Below, piece after piece: positions 23,676-33,444 of a stretch of DNA of 64,000 nucleotides. The position numbers were made by a program, and so were the translations under genes. How positions within the stretch are numbered: position 1 is the first letter of the stretch; each line of letters starts with the position of its first letter. Source of the stretch: Talaromyces rugulosus (lineage: Eukaryota > Ascomycota > Eurotiomycetes > Eurotiales > Trichocomaceae); NCBI RefSeq assembly GCF_013368755.1, contig NC_049564.1:1744001-1808000 (forward strand), written 5' to 3'. Below the pieces are notes generated by a model. That model searched no databases. It saw only the letters and a program-made list of their open reading frames with translations, and was not told where the DNA came from.

Positions 23676-24491
23676 ATGACCTTCACCACGGAGGACGCAT
23701 CAGGCAGGACCTATGCATTCTCATATTCCACTGATGACCCAAACCCCGAGCACATTGCTACCAAGGAGGTTGTACTAAAGAATAGAGAGGCGCTGGGTGA
23801 CTACTATGATGAGCAGCAATTTGGGCTCGAAGAATTGACGAAAGAAAGAGAGAGATGCCTAGACCCAGAGCGAGAAGCGCAAATGTCATGGTGGCTGTCT
23901 GATGACTTCCACAAAGTTGCTTGGATTTCATGCGAAGAGAAGATTCAGCCCAAAGCAGCCACAATAGACGCTATCAATGCGTGCAAGGCCGCGGGGGTAA
24001 AGTTCTTTTTCTATTGGTGCCACAAACAAGTCGACAATCTCACCCCGCAACTCGACACCTACATGCTGATAAGGTCACTGATCCTCCAAGCGATGAGACA
24101 ATATGCAGAAGATGAGGACATACAGACAGATGGTGAGGACATACAGGCAAAGCCACAAGAAAATGAACCTCGACCATTTAGTGGTGTATTACATGAAAAC
24201 CCAGTCTCCTTGTACAAGGTCGCAAATATCCTTTTCAATATCTTGGAGAATATCGAAGGTCCTATTATCTGCATTATCAGCGACATTGAATATCTAAATT
24301 TATTCTACGGCCAGGACACGGAAGACCACATTGATTTTCTACGGACGTTCTTCAATAATCTAGCCAAACTAAACGATCCAGTGGACAAGAAAGTCAGGTT
24401 GTGCATCATATCCACATTGGACTCCCCCTTTGAGTTCGAACCACTTTCAGACATTCGAACTGCTAGCGACTGGGGCATTAAGGTGGTCTAG
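23676..24491 (+). CDS. NACHT-like protein with degenerate P-loop, unknown function
   Basis: A single exon with ATG 23676 (MTFTTEDASGRTYAFS) gives 271 residues. I recognise a pattern rather than a gene. The segment WISCEEKIQPKAATI lies where fungal NACHT/STAND proteins have WISGxxGxGKST. It is followed by VKFFFYWCHKQ and MLIRSLILQAM, matching the NACHT region after the P-loop (FFFW..., then RSLL.Q). Then comes IICIISDIEYLN, in the position of the Walker B strand. The glycines and GKS of the P-loop are missing, so ATP binding is doubtful. The protein ends soon after, with no repeat domain and no N-terminal effector beyond ~75 residues. It could be a truncated relic, a dominant-negative partner, or an unrelated protein. 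The leader has a TATA-like CTATAAAAAA at 23556-23565. Confidence 0.6.
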   Translation: MTFTTEDASGRTYAFSYSTDDPNPEHIATKEVVLKNREALGDYYDEQQFGLEELTKERERCLDPEREAQMSWWLSDDFHKVAWISCEEKIQPKAATIDAINACKAAGVKFFFYWCHKQVDNLTPQLDTYMLIRSLILQAMRQYAEDEDIQTDGEDIQAKPQENEPRPFSGVLHENPVSLYKVANILFNILENIEGPIICIISDIEYLNLFYGQDTEDHIDFLRTFFNNLAKLNDPVDKKVRLCIISTLDSPFEFEPLSDIRTASDWGIKVV

Positions 24492-25303
24492 CCAAGCTTA
24501 CATGGGCGTCGATCAATCATTGTCTAGACAAGCCACGTGGTTGGGTCGTGCCCCCCTCCGCTGGTTTGTGGAATCTCTAGGGCACTTTCTATTTTTATTT
24601 CTATTATTATTTTTAATATTGGCTTTCTGGGAGAGGGAAGTTTCAAGTGCTTCCTTCTTTACATGATATATTCAGTTTCACACCGAGATCACTTTTTGGT
24701 CATGCATTCATTTTTCTATATATTTTTACTACATAGTTGACTCATATACTATTAAATTCTTAATATATTTCATAAGAAATTCAAACCTACATGCATTAAT
24801 CAAGATATAAATATACATGTAATAAACCAATATTCACATGCAATTACATACATGTTGTTATCCGTTGATATATAATCTGGTTGCTTACCAATCAAAAGAA
24901 TGCATGCATCCGTCAACCACACCCTATTAAGTCGTATGTCACAAGCAACCGTATAAAATAGTAATAATAAATTAATAACATCGAATAATATAAGCATATT
25001 ATCGGCCGCCACTTGCCGAAAAAGGAAAGCTATTCGTTTACTAATGTCGGACTTAAAAGCACAAAGCTCCGGGACAAAACACGCGAGTTTTCGCCGCTTA
25101 TCAATCTTACGCGATAAGGCCGAACACGCATCAGCAAGACAACATTTAAAGGTATAAAAAGGTGTAGAATGTATATCGAATGAGGTTTGATCATTAAGAT
25201 TATTTGTATACACAAAAGACAGCTGTTACTGAATACCCTGAAACACTAGCATTTGCTATTTACTATATTTACTACGCCAACAGGGAACAAAGACTCAAAC
25301 CAA
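24492..25303. promoter_or_regulatory. AT-rich region with TATA box of the next gene
   Basis: About 0.8 kb, strongly AT-rich. A good TATA box (GGTATAAAAAGG, 25151-25162) lies about 145 bp before the next start codon. A 137-codon minus-strand frame here has no recognisable features. Confidence 0.5.
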
Positions 25304-26367
25304 ATGGCATCCTACAAGACAATCCAGTCGTCTCTCTCTTCTCTCCCCTCTGTCCTTCCATCAGACCTAAAAGCCGTGTTTGTAGGTGCAACAACCGGAA
25401 TCGGACAATCTGCTCTCCTCCGGTTTGCGCGTGCTACAGTCTCCAAATCGCCAACCATCTACATAGTCGGCCGCAACTCCAAAACATCTGCTCCACTAGT
25501 TGCTGAAGTCAGCTCAATCAACCCCAGTGCAAAGGTGGAATTTATTGAGAAAGATGTCTCCCTGATCCAAGATGTCGACGAGGCGGTTATAGAGATTAAG
25601 AAGAGTGGACTAGACAGGATCGACTATTTGATTATGTCGGTTGGCTTTATTTCCTTCAACGGGAGAAAAGGTACGTCAACCTATATCCAACTTCGAGGAT
25701 TCCGTATAGCTAATGTTGTTCTTTAGAAACAAAAGAAGGCCTCGAGCCATCAATGACAACGAGATACTACTCCCGCGCGCGTTTTATTCACCATTTCCTC
25801 CCACTCCTCAATGCCTCGCCGAATCCACACGTCCTTAACGTTCTCGCCGGTGGCGAAGAAGCGTCCATCGTATCCTCTGACCTCGACCTTAAAGATCCCA
25901 AGAACTACTCCATCAGAAACGCGGCCGTGCACTCGGCGACCATGCTCACGTTGACCCTTGAACGATACGCAGCCGCCAACCCAAACATCAGTTTCGTGCA
26001 TTCGTTTCCCGGACTCGTTGCTACGCCGACACTTAGCAGGGCTTCTGGCCTGGTGGGATTTTTCCTGCGCTGGGTTGTGTCACCTATAGCTATGACTTTT
26101 TTTGCCATGAGTGTTGACGAGGCTGGGGCAAGAGCCTTCTTTTACGCAACCAATGCGAGATATACGGTTGACGCGACTGAGGATCAGGCGGCACCCATTC
26201 CATCCGGGCTACAAAAGGCAAAGAGAAGCCAGGGAGGCGTGTTTCTCGTCGGTAAAGATAGTGAGGCTGCGGGCAACGATACACTTTTGAAGGAATTGAG
26301 GGAAAACGAGACAGAGAAGGTCTGGGAGCACACCGTCCAAGTCTGGAACGCGGCTGTTGGGAATTGA
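25304..26367 (+). CDS. Short-chain dehydrogenase-like protein lacking the YxxxK motif
   Basis: Exons 25304-25670 and 25727-26367 join in phase, giving 335 residues; the intron is 56 nt. The Rossmann motif AVFVGATTGIGQSALLRFA is intact, as is the following NAD(P) strand (IYIVGRNS), and EKDVS marks the adenine-ring region. Where a catalytic YxxxK is expected, the sequence reads NAAVHSATMLTLTLERYA, with no Tyr-xxx-Lys. The rest aligns by eye with fungal SDR proteins often found beside secondary-metabolism genes, many of which share this change. It may bind nucleotide with an altered or lost redox role. The C-terminal half holds a hydrophobic stretch (GFFLRWVVSPIAMTFF), possibly a membrane-facing helix. 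Confidence 0.88.
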
Positions 26368-27791
26368 AATTAGAAAATATGTGGCAACATTTTTCTTGTA
26401 TAATATATATAATGTAACTATATAATACATAATCTCGCTCAAGACTTCATTCTGAATACAGAGTTGTCCATCTTTGATACTTTCAGATTTCCATTCTATT
26501 CGTTGATAAAAGCTTCAAGTTGAAAAACTGTGTTTCAGCTCTAACAAATCCTGCTCGTCTGGTGAAACCAGGTTCGCCGGCCATGTATGCGTCCATTCTC
26601 ATCTCAAGATACTGTTCCATGTCCCAGTTGACCCTTGTCGTTATTGAGGCATTTGTTGTTTCTTCTTGTGGTGTTTGCCAGCGAACGAGTCCCAATCTTC
26701 CAAGCTAACCGACGGGGTGAGTATCAAATCCTACTGTGTGGTACGTCTCTTCCGTCTTTATATCCTCTCTGATGGTGAAAATAGATTATTGTGGTGCACA
26801 AAATGGCATAAAATTGCGTCGATCGGCTACCACGCTATGCAATGCACAATGCATGCCCAATCCCAATCCTCACACGAGCAAAGTCACACGAATGGATCTT
26901 TGTAATTGTTGATGTCGCTTCTCCCTATCAGCAGTATACCATAATGTGTTGTATCATTGTTGTCTTCTCGTCATTTAAGGAGATGTGATTGTTGGCAGGG
27001 GTTGGATAACAGCAGATATTGCTCAGGGCTTGTCTATCAAAATACTCTTCACAAGTTAGCAAGTCTTCTCACAATCACACTGGTAATATTCAAGCAGAAA
27101 TAACTTTCTTGTTCAGCTGTGACTGAGTTTACCTGTCCCCTGACAGAACCTAATGGTCGGCCAGTGCTTTTATCATGTCTCTCAACTCCATTTTGCTCGA
27201 TCCCTCGGCCCTGTCGCTCGCTGCCAACAAATCTCCAGGTTATTCCATTATCCCCGTCGTCGTTCCGTAATTCGTTGCGTCTTTATTGTCTTGTTGCTGG
27301 TTTGGACTCTCAGGGGCATGATGTGGCGTGGTGATCATCGCAGAAGAACACTCCTGTATCGGCTATGACCTCGCGTAGTCGTAGCATAATTGTTGAAATC
27401 GTATATGTAGTACGCTGAAATATCGAAGAATCAAATGATATATCTGAGGATATATCTGAGATCATATCTGGGAGCCAGTCGGTGATTGTGATAATGGACG
27501 CGAACAGAGTGCGCCGGCTTCGAACAAGTCAACGTTGGCGGCTGCAGGTAGAATCATCCATGAACAGTAAGGATGTAACATGGCGTAAACTTGATATTAT
27601 GAATTTCATAGACTGATTGAAAATTTGGGCAGGGTGATCTGCCCAGAAAAGGATAGGGGTTGGCTTGGTGACGCTCGGGACGGATTTGAAAGAAACAAGA
27701 AAAAGACATGTCCATGTGAAACTCCATGTGAAACATTTGAACTCGAGCTACAAAAATAAAAATACACAATACTCTAAATTTTTGCCAGCCA
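26368..27791. other. Gene-poor region with one small possible ORF
   Basis: 1.4 kb. Apart from the small minus-strand frame listed separately, no coding frame is convincing. Several repeats of ATATCTGAGGATATATCTGAG type lie at 27437-27470. Confidence 0.4.
26483..26620 (-). CDS. Possible small ORF (45 aa), unknown
   Basis: The frame MEQYLEMRMDAYMAGEPGFT.. ends at TGA 26483-26485 and looks protein-like, with little AT bias. A TATA-like GGATATAAAGA lies on the minus strand near 26755-26765, about 140 bp before the ATG. The frame is open a further 28 codons upstream, to a possible CAG/TAG acceptor at 26705-26706. It could therefore be the last exon of a longer or decayed gene instead of a small protein. 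I find no domain. Confidence 0.3.
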   Translation of the reverse strand: MEQYLEMRMDAYMAGEPGFTRRAGFVRAETQFFNLKLLSTNRMEI

Positions 27792-28556
27792 TCAAGCCTT
27801 TCCAGACAGCATCTTCACAAACTGACTTCCCAATGCCGTTGCAGCCATTGGGTTGCCTCCACTAACAACCTCCTTGTCCACGGTGATATACCCAGCCTTT
27901 TCTCTTGAGCCCTCGATCATAACAGCACCTTCATCTCTGAGTGAGCCCTCAGTCTTCTTGATCTCCCCAGCCAACAGCTTCTCCACCAAGTGTTCCTCCA
28001 CGTCACTCCAACTGGTAAGCTTGTAGCCCTTGTACGCAAACTCCTTATCCCCAGAATACTTGGTGCTGAGGAAGGCATACGGGCCATGACACAACGCCGC
28101 GGTCGGCTTGGACCTGGAATGAAAAAGCTTCAGGATACGACCCAGTTCCGGGTCATCCCCAAGATCGGCCAAGGGACCATGTCCTCCAGGAATAAACACG
28201 CCTGCAAAGGTATCCAGCTCGGCGTTGTTGATCGACTTGAACGAACGGGGGTGGTCGAATCCATTGTCGCGTTTCATCCGCTCTATCAATTCCCGTTCAA
28301 CTCGACGCTCATAGAAATCACCGGCGAAGGCGAGGAGGGATTCACTTTTGGGGTCTGGGTGTGGCTTCTGGCCACGTGGAGATGCAAAAGTGACTTCGTA
28401 TCCAGAATCGAGGAGCTGCTTGAGAGGTTTTGCTACCTCCATGAGGAAGTAACCCGTGGGTTTCTCGACCTCCTGGCCTCTTTGTTTGCCCTGGGTTTTG
28501 GTAAAAGTGAAGGCGTTGGCATCGCTAAGGATGATGAGGATCTTTTTGGGAGCCAT
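27792..28556 (-). CDS. DJ-1/PfpI family protein (Hsp31/glyoxalase III-like)
   Basis: A single exon of 254 residues. The in-frame ATG at 28556 (MAPKKILIILSDA) is preferred over one five codons upstream. The nucleophile elbow ALCHGPYAFL contains the conserved reactive Cys. An earlier GVFIPGGHGPLADLG block and the N-terminal ILIILSDANAFTF with a family Glu in the QEVEKPTGYFLMEV stretch match the Hsp31-like branch of the class I glutamine amidotransferase-like superfamily. The family converts methylglyoxal to lactate without glutathione and may repair or protect glycated protein; the activity is inferred from family only. No signal peptide or TM segment, so cytosolic. No neighbour suggests a pathway. 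Confidence 0.92.
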   Translation of the reverse strand: MAPKKILIILSDANAFTFTKTQGKQRGQEVEKPTGYFLMEVAKPLKQLLDSGYEVTFASPRGQKPHPDPKSESLLAFAGDFYERRVERELIERMKRDNGFDHPRSFKSINNAELDTFAGVFIPGGHGPLADLGDDPELGRILKLFHSRSKPTAALCHGPYAFLSTKYSGDKEFAYKGYKLTSWSDVEEHLVEKLLAGEIKKTEGSLRDEGAVMIEGSREKAGYITVDKEVVSGGNPMAATALGSQFVKMLSGKA

Positions 28557-29400
28557 TATGTGATTTGTCATTAGTTTAAGGCTACGACTCTTTGATTTTG
28601 GTAATGTGAAGAGTAAATTTCATGTCTACTACGAGTTTTAGGATACTCGTCAAGGGTGGCCAACTCGTCTCTGACCACGATGACGTCCTCATGACACGAA
28701 AAAGCCTATATTCAGAGATCGCCTCTGCAAAAGCTACTCAATATACTAGTGCATTAGTCAAGTAAATGGACCTATTTCTAATCAGAGACTCCGACCAAGA
28801 CCGCACCGTTAGTTGGAAGAAAGAAACGCCATTAGCTATCGGTATGCGGCTGTTCGAAGAACAATATCCACCCCGAGCAGCCGTCAGTTTGCCCGAAACG
28901 GGGCCCTGCAGGATTCCGATAGTGTGTTTCCAATTATACGACGCTTCTCGTGATCCATTGGCAGATAGTCCCTTTTGCAGGCCCGGTGTCTCAAATTGTT
29001 TCCTGAATAGGAAACCCGTTGGCCCGTTGCAAACCCCCTTCCCAGCCACCGACCACGATCTAGGCCGAGAAATTATTGTGACTCTCTTTGAGAAAATAGG
29101 CCTGTGGAGATCTAGGCATCATTATGGAGTCGAATGAGGCTGATTAAAAGGGTTCGTCGGCATCCTTTGACACATCGCCCGCGGCGATATTCCAAAAACA
29201 GAACATCTGAAACATTGCACCGGTAATCCACAGTCATATCCCTCTTTTTATTGGATTTTTACTGGTGAAAGAAGATTTTCCTGCACGGTACAAAGAGAAT
29301 TCGTGCAACTATTGACTCATTTGGAGGAGTCGTGACCGAAAAATGTCTCAGTTCAATGAGTCACGAAGTCGAACACCCGGCCGAAATCTTGCCTCAGCTC

Positions 29401-29633
29401 GGGCATAAATAGGAGAGCTTCCCCCTCCATCCTTCTCTCCTTCTTCATCAACAGCCAAGGGAGCAAGGCTTATCTCTCTCTTTAAAATGTTTCTCTCTCT
29501 TTTTACAGATATATGTGACTACATACATATATCTTCCTGGTCATGTCTCGTCAAGGTTCATCGCACTACAAATGATGGCCTTACCTTAGTCACCTACATG
29601 TTCTTGGGGGTGTGTGTTCTTGGGGGTTTTTGA
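29401..29633 (+). promoter_or_regulatory. Orphan promoter-like segment and 48-codon frame
   Basis: A TATA-like CATAAATAGG (29404-29413) is followed by a long pyrimidine-rich leader (CCCCCTCCATCCTTCTCTCC). About 75 bp downstream is an ATG at 29487 that opens a 48-codon frame ending at TGA 29631-29633 (MFLSLFTDIC..). This looks like a normal fungal core promoter with nothing long behind it. It could be a small gene, a noncoding transcript or the leftover front of a lost gene. Confidence 0.35.
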
Positions 29634-30286
29634 TATTCTTCCCTTATTGTGAGAATACCGAAAGGCTCTAAAAAGGCGCGCATGAGAGCGCTTGTGAGAC
29701 TGTTCCGGGGTAAGTTTTCCATCACCTGTCACACTCGGTGTACACCTACTAATATATTGTTGACAGACAGAGATTCAAGTGACCACCGCCAGCATCTGAG
29801 GACAGCGGGGAACCACTAATGTCCCCACCTCATGTGGCTGGCTGGCTTCGCAAATCTTGGAGGAACCATTCGACGCTTGCCTCTTCTGGAGTTTTATGAC
29901 ATGTGTGGGGAATACGCCACAGAGAAGAGTCATACGCGTTTGTTTCCGGTGTTTAGGTCCGATGGGAAGCGCAAGCTCAGCAGCAATAGCAGCAGCAGCC
30001 TCCTAATCCACCATCCAACCACCCTGCTGGCTATATCCCAGCTGCCACACTCGAGGGATATCCAAGAAACAACCCACACAAACACAACAAGCCACAGTTT
30101 GGTGGATGGGTGGCTACCCATGGGTCCATTTACGCGATGGAGGTCACCTTACCTCTGATTTTACAGATGACAGCACCTCGACTCAGGGCGATAGCCCGGC
30201 TAGCACTGCTCTCGTTCGACCTGCCTTTGTGGATCAGGCGTCTGCTTTGTATATTTCAAAATACGAGAGCAGCACTGGTCCCCACT

Positions 30287-30505
30287 TTCATGAAACATTT
30301 TTTGTCTGCTTTGTGTGTGCATCATGCCAACATAAGAGAGGCGCCTGTTGCAAGGTGGAAAACCACCCAAAACCACGAAATAAGGGACAAGCAGTCTGTT
30401 CATGAAAAATTTATTATCTGCTTTGTGTGTGCATCATGCCAACATAAGAGAGGCGCCTGTTGCATGGTGGAAGACCACCCAAAGCCACGATAATAGAGGA
30501 CAAGC
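30287..30505. repeat. 112-bp tandem repeat, two copies
   Basis: Two nearly identical units with a period of 112 bp. The block TGCTTTGTGTGTGCATCATG starts at 30307 and again at 30419. Identity runs through GCGCCTGTTGCAWGGTGG and ACCACCCAAARCCACGA to GGACAAGCA, with a few scattered changes. It lies in non-coding sequence. Confidence 0.85.
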
Positions 30506-30607
30506 ATACGTCTCGGAGCTACCCCGTTTTGCTTTTCCCCAAGAACCTCATTCACCTGTCACCCCCCCCCCCCCCCTCCCCCAGCAAGAGGTGATTCCTA
30601 TCTTTGT

Positions 30608-30826
30608 TTAATTTGCGATCCGCCTCAGGTCTTCGGGACGTCCGTGGTATTCAGGAGGCACGTCAACGAGCAACACCAGCCTAAATCGCACTTCCACTAC
30701 AGGATATGTAACAGGTTTAGACATGTTGGCGGTGGATGGTGGTGTACTAGCACAATTGGTACCGCTGGCGTTTTTTACAAACATTTCGGCCACATTTTCA
30801 AGCGATATTATTCCCAGTGGTATCAC
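30608..30826 (-). pseudogene. Coding-like fragment, unknown
   Basis: A 72-codon open frame ending at a stop (..VPPEYHGRPEDLRRIAN) that looks protein-like. Upstream on the same strand all frames are broken (TAA/TGA) within a few codons unless an intron intervenes. No start or family could be assigned. It may be the last exon of a decayed gene together with the fragment near 31.3-31.9 kb. Confidence 0.25.
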
Positions 30827-31261
30827 GTTATCGATATTCTTTCATAGCCTCTTTATGCCAAATGCTTCGAAGCAACAGCAGGTATTTCGACATACCTATC
30901 ATGGCTCGGGAACTGGTAGTCCAGGACTCATTCAGAGGACACCGGAGAATCAGGGAATTATCTCGGGATCTAAAATCAACCAGAGGCAGTTTATGCTTCT
31001 CCGGGTGGCGAGGAGACAAACGCCGAAATCGAGTTTTTGATCATGACTTTGGCAGGGGAAACTGGGCGTTTTGGGTTGTTGTGCCCCAATACTGGAACAG
31101 TAGCATGACTCTCTTGAGAGTTTCAGGTTCCACAGAGTTGTGATAAGATTCTTCCGACTTCACGAAAATTTCGGAACGACATGGGTACAAAGTACCGATG
31201 GTGGAGGACAATCATTGGCAAGGAGCGAGCAGTGGAAAGAATCCCTTAGTGATTTTGTGTT

Positions 31262-31880
31262 TTATGGCATGGCTCCGAGTACGTCCGCGTCGGGATCAAC
31301 TCCTTTATTTGGCGTTGTACTAAAGCCTGTTGTACTAAAGCCTGTCGGAAGTGATGAGCAGCGGTTCTTGTTACGAGAAAACCCAATCGTGACCCGCTCA
31401 CCATGAGTGCTGAAGTCATCGATGGAATCTCCATAACGGAATCCGATGTTGAAAGCCGATGAGAAAGACTTTAGCAGTACTTGCCATACCTTGCCCTGTT
31501 CCGAACAACGGGAGAGAACAGCAACGCGAGATTGGAATTGCGCATATTATGAGATCTGTGACCTGCAGATTCGTCATCTCACGGTCAATGCTGAAGTGAT
31601 GAGTTTGTTTCTGTGCTTCTTGCATTGCACGGGATTTTGGATTTGTGGACATGTTTCCTTTCTTCAACAACATTGTCCTCTCCTCAAATTCCGACTTTGC
31701 TATGTTTCTGAGATGGTTCTAAGCTGTGCCTCATTAGTGGTGTCAGAGTCACAGGAATGCAAGAGTATTGCCCACAACATTGCAATACGGCGGATCACGA
31801 GTGACAACCACGTGGATGGTTTTAGGGGCAAAAAAAGGCATAAGACTTCCCACAGTGGCGAACCATCTCCAAAATCATTA
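31262..31880 (-). pseudogene. Decayed coding fragments, unknown family
   Basis: Minus-strand frames that look coding but need several frame changes. They run from ..WLSLVIRRIAMLWAILL through EERTMLLKKGNMSTNP to FRYGDSIDDFSTHGERVTIGFS, ending at TAA 31262-31264 (..DADVLGAMP). One fragment carries a 15-bp in-frame tandem duplication (GFSTTGFSTT). Introns could explain some frame changes, but in-frame stops remain. A broken gene is the likely reading; the product is not recognised. Confidence 0.3.
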
Positions 31881-33444
31881 CCGGATTTCGAAGATGCTTA
31901 TGTGAAGTTCAGGCTAGTCGCCGCAATCGAAAAAATTTCACAGTCTCTACTCACTATTCAACCTATAGTGCGTTGACCTCGCAATTTGTTATGTTTCTTA
32001 TTTACACAATGAACATAACCGAGGTATCAATATCGTTTGTTTCTTGTCTAGAGGGCGATATACGAGACAACCGACTCGGCGAACACCAGGTCCAGTGGGC
32101 AGTAGAAATTTACAGACAACTCATTACACAACTTGCATCATTTCAGAAGCCGGACTCTTTTTTTATCAGATCTCTTTTGTCGAATACAAACGCGATTAAA
32201 CAGGATATTCCATAAACCATGTCGTGATATACTCGCGACAAAAACCTTGGTCATGTGTGTGAGAACGAACGACAACTATCATCAGCAAGTCCTAGTCATA
32301 TGCGGAAGAACGTGGTGTCCCTGTATGGTAGTGCCCATTGGATATAGGGAAGTCGACTGAAAAGACAAAACCGCGCCGTAGCGCCTATCTGTTTTCCGAT
32401 TATGGGAGAATTGAGCCTGGGAGACAATAACTCTCTGTCGATACGGATACTACCGTCGATGTAGAGTGTTTGTCCCCTTCTGTCAAGAAGAGTTCCTTGG
32501 CAACTGGTTCAGCAACAACAGCTGCAGATCGATGCTCTCACCATGGAGCCGATACTACATGGAGGCCTCTCTAGAGGCTTTCCCTTTCTATGCTTTCGAT
32601 CATCTCAGGCAGCAGTCAGGACTTTCTAACGTCCAGTCTGCCTGCAGGAGAGTGGGAAAGTCGGAAGAGCGGCAACGCCATCGGGTGTAGCACTCCAAAT
32701 GGACAAGGGATCAGCACATGTCCTTGGTAGTAGCTAGAATGAAGGAATGATACTTCTCCTGGTCCGGCTGAAATGACCTCTACATGAAGAAGGACTGCAG
32801 GAGTCCGGTTACACCATCACCGCAAGAGCGGCCTTTCTTTGGGGGAGATTTCACTTCGGTCTTTTACAGCATAAGAAAAACGAAGGCCGCCAACTATGGC
32901 TTGCTTTCCGTCGCTCTTTTCGATGGCCTCGTTACACACACTGTCGCCAGTATAGCAATCTTAGTCTTGCCTGATTGGTAGGAGACGCCGTATTCCGTCA
33001 AAGTTCGCTGGTTGCAATATTCCACACTTTGAAACCATGGTTGGGGATTATCTGCCACTACTCATAACTAGTTGGGGAGATGCCCCCCCTCCTTTTTTTT
33101 TTTGACTATCTTGAATGTAGAGAGGTCTCAACCAAATATCTCTCTTTCTCGGGTGCCGAAAGCACCGCCGCAGAACCCAGGGAAAGTCTGGAGGAAGCCT
33201 TTACACTATTGTAACGATAAGGACTGTGGATTCTGAAATAGAAAGAATTGCAGTCATAAAGAAAAGATACAAACACATACACATACTTTTATATAGTATA
33301 AAGTGGTTAAACCACCTTCAAATAGTGAAAATACATGATTGAATACTTTCATCGTCGAACAATGTAATGCATACTGTCATATTTTCACACTGAGAATAAC
33401 AATAATCATACAGCTTATGATCAACAATCCTATAGACCAACTAA

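Larger units (their letters stand above)
28557..33444. other. 4.9-kb gene-poor region with repeats and decayed coding fragments
   Basis: No intact gene is supported. Listed separately are a promoter-like segment (29401-29633), a 112-bp tandem repeat, a 15-nt run of C (30562-30576) and minus-strand coding fragments at 30608-30826 and 31262-31880. Most other frames are short and change frame often. Confidence 0.5.

Noticed and set aside
24800..25213. 137-codon minus-strand frame upstream of the SDR
   Set aside because: AT-rich, with Ile/Leu/Phe-heavy random-like composition, and it lies over the TATA box of the neighbouring gene.
28766..29137. 123-codon plus-strand frame
   Set aside because: No domain, biased toward random composition, and starts inside AT-poor non-coding sequence; overlaps a similar frame on the other strand.
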